Assembly: GCA_947478975.1 (NCBI GenBank) | Contig: CANJYI010000037.1 | Span: forward strand, 1-12,314 | Reading direction: 5' to 3' | DNA: 12,314 nucleotides | DNA from: Chthoniobacteraceae bacterium | GTDB taxonomy: Bacteria > Verrucomicrobiota > Verrucomicrobiia > Chthoniobacterales > Chthoniobacteraceae | In this document: positions 1 through 6,084 of the stretch, piece by piece | How the letters are laid out: each line of letters opens with the position of its first letter | Numbering within the stretch: the stretch's first letter is position 1 | Notes under the pieces: generated by a model | What the model saw: the letters and a program-made list of their open reading frames with translations, nothing else | Databases searched by the model: none | Told to the model about the DNA's origin: nothing | Translations under genes and position numbers: made by a program

Positions 1-1
1 C

Positions 2-88
2 GCTTCTCGGTATGAAGTTGAGAAGCTGCTTGAGAACGATAATGTCGGTGCGGGCTGGTTTTTGGTTCACACCCCTACTGAGTGGTAG
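2..88 (+). CDS. Possible C-terminal tail of an upstream gene (5' end outside window)
   Basis: Reading from position 2, an open frame of 28 codons runs to a TAG at 86-88. The end reads EVEKLLENDNVGAGWFLVHT followed by PTEW. Its composition (acidic/hydrophobic helix, then a small hydrophobic strand) looks like a real protein end. It is followed by a hairpin and a run of seven T residues, as expected at the end of a plus-strand transcript. I do not recognise the family and the fragment is too short to assign one. The overlapping frame from position 12 (114 codons) runs antisense into the next gene and has an unlikely composition, so I prefer this frame. Confidence 0.3.
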   Translation, partial: ASRYEVEKLLENDNVGAGWFLVHTPTEW

Positions 89-116
89 GGATCCTTTCTC
101 CAGCCCAACTTTTTTT
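52..116 (+). terminator. Possible intrinsic terminator of the upstream plus-strand gene
   Basis: An outer inverted repeat GGGCTGG (52-58) / CCAGCCC (100-106) encloses an inner hairpin CCCTAC (73-78) / GTAGGG (85-90). It is followed after three bases by TTTTTTT (110-116). The polarity fits transcription from the left. The loop of the outer stem is long (41 nt) and the structure overlaps the end of the presumed coding tail, so this is only moderately convincing. On the minus strand no T tract follows, so it does not serve the minus-strand gene ending at 171. Confidence 0.35.
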
Positions 117-170
117 ACCCTGCCACGTCATTCCTGTGGGACGGCTGTGAAACGATTCAATTCCGCCGGT

Positions 171-2807
171 CTACTTGGTTTGAAACACTCGGCTGCACAC
201 CAATGCTCGGATGAACTCCGCCACCGAGAAGTCCTTTTTTGCCGCCTCCGTCAGAATTCCGGCCACGGCATCTTCGTCTGTGAAACTGAGCGGCCTGCCC
301 AGCGCGTACTCCAGGAGCGCCCCGGCAAACCCGCGCGCAAAGGCGTCCTTCTTTGATGCGATAATGTCGCGGAGCGCTGCGTAGTCCTCAAATTTGGGGC
401 CCTTGTGCAGGGCGCCGCTAGGGTCGACGGGCCATTCCTTGAGGCCGCCCTGAGCCTTTGCGTAGAGTTCGGTGGTACGCCACTGGCCGATGGCGTTGAA
501 GTTTTCCAATCCGAATCCGATGGGGTCGATTTTGCGGTGGCACTGGAGGCACTGGGCTTCCTCCTGGTGGGCGAGAATGCGTTCGCGCGGGCTCAGGGGT
601 TTCGCTCCCAGGCGGCTGAGCTGGGGGACGTTTGGTGGCGCGGGAGGCGGAGGATCATTCAGCAGCTTGCGCAGGACCCAGGCACCTCGTTCCACCGGGC
701 TGGTGCGTTCCCCGTTGCCACCCATGGCCAGGATGGCGGACATACCGAGAAGGCCTCCGCGCGGTGAATCCGCTGGCAACACCACCGGCCGAAACGCATC
801 CCCGGAGACTCCGTCAATTCCGTAAAAGTTTGCGAGAAGTCCGTTGATTACGACACGGTCGCTCTTCAGGAGTTGGGCAAGGCTGCCGCCGCTGCGCAGC
901 AGGTGTGCAAAGGTTTCGAAGACCTCGTTGCGCGCGGCACTTTTGGTGCTGTCGTCGAACTCGGGAAACAGCCTGGCGTTGAAACGAAAGAAATCTAGAC
1001 GCTCCAGTCCCAGCCATTGCTTCACAAAACCGTGCACGAATTCCTGCGACTTCGGGCTGGCGACCATACGTTCAACCTGTTGCGCCAGGGCCCCGGCCGA
1101 ATGGAGCGCGCCGGCGCGCCCGGCCTCACGGAGCTCGGCATCGGGCGGGGCGCTCCAGAGAAAATAAGAAAGCCTCGTGGCGAGTTCCGAGTCCGTGATC
1201 TGCCGCGGTTTGTCGGGCGCGCTTGGCTCGCTGAGGTACAGGAACCCCGGCGAGGCGAGTACTATGCTGAGCGATTCCTTGAGCGCGGTTTCAAAGGAGT
1301 CGCCCCCGGCCCGCAGGCGTGCAAAGCGTTCCGAGAGGCCATCAATGAAGGTGGTCTCGGGCGTGGAGTGGCGGAAGGCGCGCGCGGCAAAGCGTTCGAT
1401 GATTTGCCTGGCGTGCTCCTGCTCCGAAGTGCCCGCGCCTCTTTCAGCGAAAAGTTCGGGTGCCTTGGCGTCCGCGGTTTCTTGGGGACGTGCCTTCTCG
1501 AGCTCCATCCAGTCGATCCACATCGCGGGCGGATACCAAGTTTTGTGCTTGTTGCGGTAGAGCACGGCGATCGCCACCTCGTGCTCCCTTGAGTTCAAGC
1601 GTTTTTCGCGGAGGGCGAAGGTCCGGCTGCCGGTGCTGGTGAGCGTGACGGGGACTTCGATGGTCTGCGGTTGCGCGATGGTGCCGGTGACGTGGTGTGT
1701 GCTTAGGATGTCGAACGCGCCGGGTTGGGTGGGATGCCCGACTTCGATAAAATGCCGTTTTGCGGGTGTGTCTTCGAGGGCGGCCATGCGCACCCGGAGA
1801 ATATATTCGCCCGGAGGCCAGTCTTTGGGCGCGACCAAGCTTTCCTGCGCGCGCACGATAAAGACGAAAAGATACGAGCCGGTGTCCACATGCGGCAGAG
1901 CGAAGTATTTCGCCACGTCGGCGGATACTTCATCGAAGTGTTGCTTCACACCTTCGCCTTCCGCTGGATCTTTGAAGCCAAACTTCACCGGCGAAGGCGC
2001 GCCCTTCAGTTCCGCCCAATGGCGGTAAAAGCGCTGCGGCTCTTTGCTCACTTCAGCCAGCGCGCGAACCTCTGCGGCTTTGGCTAAGTTCTCTGACTCG
2101 GCGCTCGCCGCATCCACCGCCGCCGTCCATTGGTGGTAAGGCTCGACCTTCTTGGTCAGGTGCTCCACTCCGCCGTGAAGCTGAATGCCCGCCACCTTCT
2201 CCATTTCGGTGTGGATCTTGAAGGGCTTGGCCCTCGCGGCGTGGTGTTCAAATGCGTCGTCCAAGGCGCGACGTCCCAGCGAAAGGTATTGCTCCACCTG
2301 GTCGCCCGACATGAAAAGCGACGCGCCGACGGTGTCAAAAGTACCCGCGCCGCCGTCCGCGGGAAGCTCGCGCGCGTCGATCTCGACGCCCAGCAAATCG
2401 CGGAGGGTGACCGCGTATTCGCGCCGGTTGAGCCTGCGCACAACGGATTTCCCGCCGGAATCCCCGAGGGACCGGCGCGCGCCGACCAGCGTTTGCGAAA
2501 GGGCCTCGAGGAAGTCCGTCTTTGCTCCAGGGGCCGGCTGACGGGAGTCTTCCGGCGGCATTTCTCCGGAATTCACCTGATTGAGAATTTTCTGCCAACG
2601 GTCCGCGCGCTCCACGGAATCGAGGGAAAAAGAGATGTCGTCCAGGCGGAGCTTGCCCTTTTGCTTTTCGGCGTCGTGACACTCGGTGCAGTAACTCGAG
2701 AGGAAGTGGCGCTGCTTTTCGTCCAGCGCCGTGCGGGGGGGCTCCGCGGCGGATGCAAAAGTGGAAAGCACGCACCACAGAAGCGGGAATAGACGTGGAA
2801 GCTTCAT
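171..2807 (-). CDS. Exported haem protein with PSCyt1-like, PSD3, PSD5, PSD4, PSCyt3 and PSD2 domains (DUF1587/1595/1592/1588/1585)
   Basis: This is an 878-residue protein with a Sec signal peptide (residues 1-21, cleavage near ASA-AEP), so it acts outside the cytoplasm. A first c-type haem motif CTECH lies at 40-44 in a short PSCyt1-like segment (followed by KQKGKLRLDD). Next come PSD3/DUF1587 (about 122-190, starting RRLNRREYAVTLRDLLG), a beta-rich middle region (about 300-440, typical of the family), PSD5/DUF1595 (about 465-526), PSD4/DUF1592 (about 536-665), PSCyt3/DUF1588 (about 673-777) with a second haem motif CLQCH at 753-757 followed by KIDPIGFGLEN, and PSD2/DUF1585 (about 803-876). 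Length and domain order match full-length family members, with no damage seen. The gene lies 21 bp downstream of the DUF1552 gene on the same strand, so the two are probably co-transcribed. No Shine-Dalgarno precedes the ATG; the start is chosen because the signal peptide begins there. The family is certain; its reaction is not established. An electron-transfer or oxidative role in the cell envelope is inferred from the haem motifs. Confidence 0.95.
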   Translation of the reverse strand: MKLPRLFPLLWCVLSTFASAAEPPRTALDEKQRHFLSSYCTECHDAEKQKGKLRLDDISFSLDSVERADRWQKILNQVNSGEMPPEDSRQPAPGAKTDFLEALSQTLVGARRSLGDSGGKSVVRRLNRREYAVTLRDLLGVEIDARELPADGGAGTFDTVGASLFMSGDQVEQYLSLGRRALDDAFEHHAARAKPFKIHTEMEKVAGIQLHGGVEHLTKKVEPYHQWTAAVDAASAESENLAKAAEVRALAEVSKEPQRFYRHWAELKGAPSPVKFGFKDPAEGEGVKQHFDEVSADVAKYFALPHVDTGSYLFVFIVRAQESLVAPKDWPPGEYILRVRMAALEDTPAKRHFIEVGHPTQPGAFDILSTHHVTGTIAQPQTIEVPVTLTSTGSRTFALREKRLNSREHEVAIAVLYRNKHKTWYPPAMWIDWMELEKARPQETADAKAPELFAERGAGTSEQEHARQIIERFAARAFRHSTPETTFIDGLSERFARLRAGGDSFETALKESLSIVLASPGFLYLSEPSAPDKPRQITDSELATRLSYFLWSAPPDAELREAGRAGALHSAGALAQQVERMVASPKSQEFVHGFVKQWLGLERLDFFRFNARLFPEFDDSTKSAARNEVFETFAHLLRSGGSLAQLLKSDRVVINGLLANFYGIDGVSGDAFRPVVLPADSPRGGLLGMSAILAMGGNGERTSPVERGAWVLRKLLNDPPPPAPPNVPQLSRLGAKPLSPRERILAHQEEAQCLQCHRKIDPIGFGLENFNAIGQWRTTELYAKAQGGLKEWPVDPSGALHKGPKFEDYAALRDIIASKKDAFARGFAGALLEYALGRPLSFTDEDAVAGILTEAAKKDFSVAEFIRALVCSRVFQTK

Positions 2808-2828
2808 GCCGGGTTGTACGGCGGGCGG

Positions 2829-4121
2829 TTAAGCGATGAGCTCCTTCACCGGGCCGGTGCTATCGCCGTGGCGCGCCACATCAATCCCGATGCCATTGAG
2901 CAGTGTAAGCCAGACGTTGCACAGCGGAGTGTCTTTTGGAAGGACAAGGTGCTGGCCGAGTTTGAGCCCGGCGCCGCCACCGGCGACGAGGGTCGGGCAG
3001 TTGTTCAGAAAGTGGACCGAGCTGATGTTGCTCCCGAAGACGAGCACGGTGTGGTCGAAGAGGCTGGAGCCGTCGGGTTCCTTCGTGGCCTTGAGTTTGT
3101 CGATCAGTCCGGCGAGGAGGCTGCTTTGAGCTGCATCTTTTTTTTGCGAAAACTCCATGCGATCGCCCTGGGAGCGCTCGTAATGGCTGAGGTCGTGGCC
3201 TGTGTAGGGCACGTCGATGCTCTTAAGCAGGCTGTCCACCGGCTGGCGATAGGTCAGCACGCGGGTGGTGTCGGTTTTGAGCGCGGCGACCAGGAGGTCA
3301 TACATGGCCTTGATTTCCTCACGCCCAGCGAGGCCCGGTCGGGGTTCTGGACACGGCGAGGCGGCCTTTGGAACGCCGAGCCACTGCTCGTCCTTGCTCA
3401 GGCGCGTTTCAATGTCGCGAATGCTCTGAGTGTACTCGTCGAGCTTATCGGTATCTTCGAGGGAAAGGCCGCGCCGCACACGGGCAAGATCACCGGCAAG
3501 GGCGTCCAGGACGCTGCGTTTTTCCACGAGCATCCGCTGGCGCGTGGCTAAAGGCGTGTCCTCGGCGGAGAATAGTTTATGAAACGCGGCGACTGGATTG
3601 TCGCTGCCTGCAAGGGGTTTGCCACGTTCGTCCCAAGCAAGCGACAGGCCGGGGCCGTGGCCCTGGTTGCTGGCATCGGGAGTACCGAACTGGAGGGAGC
3701 TGAAGCGCGTATCCCTCCCGAGCCTGGCCGCCGCCACCTGGTCGGCCGAGATGCTGTTGCAAAAGCTGCGGCCAGGTTCCGCGTAACGGTTCGCACCCGT
3801 GAGCCAAAAGGTGCTGCCCCAGTGGGCTTCGTTGCTAAATTTATTCGAGCACCCCTGGATGACAGTGAAATCCTTCCTGTGCTGCGCAAGGGGCGCGAGG
3901 CCCGCTGGCAGCAGGTAATCGGCCCCCGTTTGCTGTAGCTCGGGGTACCAAGTCTCTCGGGTCACGCCCCAGCCGAAGCCGAGAAATACGAGGCGTTTCG
4001 GCCGTGCAGGAAGGGCGGCGGCAAAGCGTTGGAAGCCCAGCGATTCCAAGAAAGGCAAGGCAAGGAGCGAGGAACTGCTGCGCAAAAGTTGGCGGCGGGA
4101 GATACGGAAAGGGGCGCTCAC
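2829..4121 (-). CDS. Tat-exported DUF1552 (HXXSHH-domain) protein
   Basis: This is a 430-residue protein starting with GTG. The N-terminus has a twin-arginine signal, SRRQLLR (residues 8-14), followed by a hydrophobic stretch (LLALPFLESLGF), so export in folded form is likely. The body matches DUF1552: PKRLVFLGFGWGV near residues 41-53, and FGSNISSVHFLNNCPTLVAG near 362-381, the counterpart of the family's glycine-rich C-terminal block. The signature that names the family, HxxSHH, appears here as H309-D-L-S-H313-Y314, so the last histidine is replaced by tyrosine. DUF1552 genes usually sit beside genes of the DUF1592/1588/1585 type, as here; in this locus DUF1552 comes first. No Shine-Dalgarno is visible. 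A palindrome and a TACAAT hexamer (a possible -10) lie just upstream of the GTG, compatible with a leaderless, regulated message. Function is unknown; a partner or accessory role for the haem protein is inferred from the pairing. Confidence 0.95.
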   Translation of the reverse strand: MSAPFRISRRQLLRSSSSLLALPFLESLGFQRFAAALPARPKRLVFLGFGWGVTRETWYPELQQTGADYLLPAGLAPLAQHRKDFTVIQGCSNKFSNEAHWGSTFWLTGANRYAEPGRSFCNSISADQVAAARLGRDTRFSSLQFGTPDASNQGHGPGLSLAWDERGKPLAGSDNPVAAFHKLFSAEDTPLATRQRMLVEKRSVLDALAGDLARVRRGLSLEDTDKLDEYTQSIRDIETRLSKDEQWLGVPKAASPCPEPRPGLAGREEIKAMYDLLVAALKTDTTRVLTYRQPVDSLLKSIDVPYTGHDLSHYERSQGDRMEFSQKKDAAQSSLLAGLIDKLKATKEPDGSSLFDHTVLVFGSNISSVHFLNNCPTLVAGGGAGLKLGQHLVLPKDTPLCNVWLTLLNGIGIDVARHGDSTGPVKELIA

Positions 4122-4125
4122 TGTG

Positions 4126-4139
4126 GATTGTATACAATC
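4126..4139. promoter_or_regulatory. Perfect 14-bp palindrome GATTGTATACAATC at the start of the DUF1552 gene (probable operator)
   Basis: The site is identical on both strands and lies 4 bp upstream of the GTG start. With one extra base on the left arm, the symmetry extends to CTGTG on the left (4121-4125) and CACAG on the right (4139-4143). The core TTGTATACAA resembles operators of GntR-type regulators as I remember them. The minus-strand TACAAT (4132-4127) inside it could serve as a -10 box, which would place the transcript start at about the GTG. A regulator bound here would block transcription. No GntR gene is present in the window. Confidence 0.5.
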
Positions 4140-4144
4140 ACAGG

Positions 4145-4405
4145 GCCCCGCAAGACAATGCTAGATTTGCAGTGCGCGTACCCTAAATCGGTCGCAACTG
4201 GGGTAGCGCCGTTCATTCAAAAACACATGAGACTGCATTTCGGCAGCGCCCTTGCGTCAGCGGATTTCCCGCTCGCGCGGGTAGTGCTGATCCAGTCACA
4301 AAACTTCCTTCCCGTCGATCGAGACATTGAACTCACCACCTGCGTAAAAACTAAGGCATTATTTTTCGCCAAAAAGAGTCTCGCGGAAGCCCGTCGAGCG
4401 GATGC
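4145..4405. other. Intergenic stretch, no gene recognised
   Basis: Between the DUF1552 operator region and the mobile element I see no convincing gene. The open frames here are short, have an unlikely composition and mostly depend on reading antisense to DUF1552. The stretch is expected to hold the promoter of the minus-strand pair, but no -35/-10 pair stands out beyond the TACAAT noted at the DUF1552 start. Confidence 0.5.
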
Positions 4406-4413
4406 TCAAGTCA

Positions 4414-4436
4414 GGTTCTTCGCTGCGTTCGGTGGG
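4414..4436 (+). repeat. Left terminal inverted repeat of the MITE-like element
   Basis: 23-bp end beginning GGTTCTTCGCTGC. It pairs with 4762-4784 with two mismatches. Confidence 0.75.
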
Positions 4437-4761
4437 TAAAAGAAAATCGTATCTTTCGGAGGTGAAGAAACCCCGATAAAAAGTGCATCGGCGTGACGGG
4501 ATGGTGAAAGTCTCGGGTTGCTCAGTTCATTGAAAGTGACGGATCGGATGCCTCCGGCATGACCGAAGGCTGCCGGAGCGGTAGCCCCGTCAAGAGACGG
4601 AGGGAGGGTGCAGTTCGGCGTGTTCCTGTTTACTGCATACAAGGGCGTCGCGGTGGGAACCCGAGAGAGCGCAGGCGACCCGAAACCTTGAGTGGGGGTT
4701 GCCTCAGTTGGCGCCGGACAATACTAGGAATCCGCAGGAAACCGCAGGAAACCCTCCGGCT

Positions 4762-4784
4762 CCCACTGAAAGCAGCGAAGAACC
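4762..4784 (-). repeat. Right terminal inverted repeat of the MITE-like element
   Basis: Inverted copy of 4414-4436; on the minus strand it reads GGTTCTTCGCTGC and onward, with 21 of 23 positions identical. Confidence 0.75.
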
Positions 4785-4792
4785 TTAAGTCA

Positions 4793-5047
4793 TGAGCTGG
4801 AGTGCTTTCCGGCAAAGATTTGTGGATGCAAAACCAAATGCGCTCGTCCGTGCGGTTGACGCACGGGCTTGTCATTGAAGTCGAGGTTGCCAAAGACCTC
4901 CGCACTTTCTCCCAGTAGCCGTTGGAGAAAGCGCGCCAACCGACTGGGCGATGTTGAACTCGCCGTATTGGAAAGCAAAACTCTACGCCTTGGCTTGTCC
5001 GGTAGATTGGCAGAATCAGCTGGAAAGAACCGCCCCCCAGACTAAGC
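4793..5047. other. Gene-free stretch rich in strong hairpins, downstream of the LysR gene
   Basis: No open frame here has a recognisable product. The longest minus-strand frame that lies fully here (4790-4978, 62 codons) matches nothing I know. The stretch carries a perfect 7-bp stem CCGTGCG/CGCACGG with a 5-nt loop (4848-4866). It also carries two overlapping structures at 4901-4948 that cannot form together. It lies in the 3' region of the minus-strand LysR transcript. No T tract follows any hairpin, so simple intrinsic termination is not supported. It may be a structured RNA, a 3' UTR element or debris of an older mobile element. Confidence 0.45.
4901..4948. other. Two mutually exclusive hairpins (possible RNA switch)
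   Basis: Structure A pairs 4901-4912 with 4924-4935: an 8-bp perfect stem CTTTCTCC/GGAGAAAG, then one mismatch and three more pairs, with an 11-nt loop. Structure B pairs CCCAGT (4911-4916) with ACTGGG (4943-4948) and GTTGG (4921-4925) with CCAAC (4936-4940). A and B share bases, so only one can form at a time. The pairing is exact in DNA; whether it acts as RNA, and from which strand, is unknown. Confidence 0.4.
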
Positions 5048-5995
5048 CTATTCTTGCAACGCGTTCACCACAATCTCCCGGAAGGCCCTATGGTGGGGCA
5101 ATTCCAGTTTGGCTTTACGGTGGAGGAAGACGATTTCCTCGCGACCGAAAAGCCTCGCTAAATCACGGAACGCGACGCCCCGGTAGCTGCTGTGGCCGGC
5201 GGCGGCGTCTTTGAGGATCATCGGGCTCACGGAGGTCACGCTGATGCCGAAGCCCATGCGTACATAGCCAACAACGATATCGAAGGTGCTCGCGCTCAAC
5301 GCAACGTTGGCTTTCTGCCAAAGGCCGGCCGCTTCGAAGACGTCCTGCACGTGGCGGTGTGAGTTAGAGCCAGGGCCTGGCATAACCAGCGAGCATTTGA
5401 TAATGTCGGAAGCCTTCAGAGTCTTTGCGTTGAGCAAAGGATGGCCCATGGGGCATACGAGTACAAAGGGGTAGGAACTGACGGGCGTGGCCTCAAGGCG
5501 GGGATGGTCCGGAGAGTTGATCTGACCGACAATGGCGACATCAGCTTCGCCGTCTTCGAGGTGCTTGAGCGCCATCACGGACGGTCGGTCAATAAAGGAG
5601 AGCTGCACGTCTGGGTTGTGTCGGCGGTAGAGTTCGAGCGGCTTTTGGAGCTCGTGCAGCAGCAGGCTCGCCGTCGTAGCCACGGTAATGCGGCGGGTAA
5701 GCTTCTGGTTTTGATCGGCGAAGAGTTCGCGGATGCGGTCGAAGCTTTCGACCAGCGGCTGTGCGAGTTCCACAAGCAGGGCGCCCTGCTCGGTGAATGC
5801 CACGGTCTTGCCGTGCTGCCGCACCATCGCGGTCCCGAATTCCTCCTCCAGCGCCCGAATCTGCTGCCAAGCAGCAGGCACGGAAATCCCCAACGCCGAG
5901 GCTACGGCGGTGAAAGTGCGCCCGCGCGCCAGTTCGACGAGCGCACGCAGTTGGCGGAAGCGGAGTTCTTTGAAATAGCGACGCGGCGTGCTCAT
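5048..5995 (-). CDS. LysR-type transcriptional regulator
   Basis: This is a 315-residue cytoplasmic DNA-binding regulator. The N-terminal winged helix-turn-helix (about residues 11-70) has the typical FRQLRALVELARGRTFTAVA entry, the recognition-helix region around SVPAAWQQIRALEEEFG, and the wing ending FTEQGALLVE. A linker helix follows, then the effector-binding domain (about 100-310) in two lobes. The segment STFDIVVGYVRMGFGIS (236-252) resembles the effector-domain block of CysB-like members; the ligand cannot be predicted. The gene is divergent from the DUF1501 gene with 89 bp between the start codons, the classic arrangement for a LysR regulator and its target. A LysR box lies 7 bp from its own start, so autorepression plus activation of the DUF1501 operon is likely. 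It could also act on the DUF1552 unit, but the palindrome there is not of LysR type. The ATG at 5995 is the first in-frame start giving a complete helix-turn-helix. Confidence 0.95.
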   Translation of the reverse strand: MSTPRRYFKELRFRQLRALVELARGRTFTAVASALGISVPAAWQQIRALEEEFGTAMVRQHGKTVAFTEQGALLVELAQPLVESFDRIRELFADQNQKLTRRITVATTASLLLHELQKPLELYRRHNPDVQLSFIDRPSVMALKHLEDGEADVAIVGQINSPDHPRLEATPVSSYPFVLVCPMGHPLLNAKTLKASDIIKCSLVMPGPGSNSHRHVQDVFEAAGLWQKANVALSASTFDIVVGYVRMGFGISVTSVSPMILKDAAAGHSSYRGVAFRDLARLFGREEIVFLHRKAKLELPHHRAFREIVVNALQE

Positions 5996-6001
5996 GGCAT
6001 G

Positions 6002-6062
6002 TTTAAGCTCAGGTTAAAGTACTTTAGGAAGATTTCTCGATGTGCGACGCGAAGAAAGTACT
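6002..6062. promoter_or_regulatory. LysR box and additional dyads in the divergent LysR/DUF1501 promoter
   Basis: TTTAA-N7-TTAAA at 6002-6018 is a dyad with the T-N11-A spacing of LysR boxes (T6004, A6016). It overlaps a perfect 12-bp palindrome TAAAGTACTTTA (6015-6026). A second copy of AAAGTACT lies at 6055-6062, 39 bp further on, in the position expected for an activation site near the DUF1501 promoter. The box is centred about 75 bp before the DUF1501 ATG. No consensus -35 is visible, as is common at promoters that need an activator. Confidence 0.6.
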
Positions 6063-6084
6063 CAATGCGTGGTAGTCTCTTTAT

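Larger units (their letters stand above)
4406..4792. mobile_element. MITE-like non-autonomous element, 371 bp (4414-4784), with target duplication
   Basis: The left end GGTTCTTCGCTGC at 4414, continuing to 4436, is repeated inverted at 4762-4784. The ends are 23 bp with 21 matches; the differences are G/T and G/A. The flanking octamers TCAAGTCA (4406-4413) and TTAAGTCA (4785-4792) match at 7 of 8 positions, as expected for an 8-bp target duplication. The GG-TTCTTCG termini and 8-bp duplication are reminiscent of ISL3-family insertion sequences; that family assignment is tentative. The interior has no transposase gene. It contains hairpins CCGAT/ATCGG (4473-4491), CTCCGGCA/TGCCGGAG (4552-4578) and CCGTC/GACGG (4587-4600), and a short tandem CCGCAGGAAA x2 near the right end. 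It must be mobilised in trans, if at all. Confidence 0.72.

Noticed and set aside
4414..4784. Group II intron or transposase fragment inside the mobile element
   Set aside because: I found neither a domain V-like motif nor any transposase-like protein segment in any frame.
4790..4978. 62-codon minus-strand frame in the gene-free stretch
   Set aside because: It has no recognisable family and no start signal, and it lies over strong hairpins; chance is the simpler explanation.
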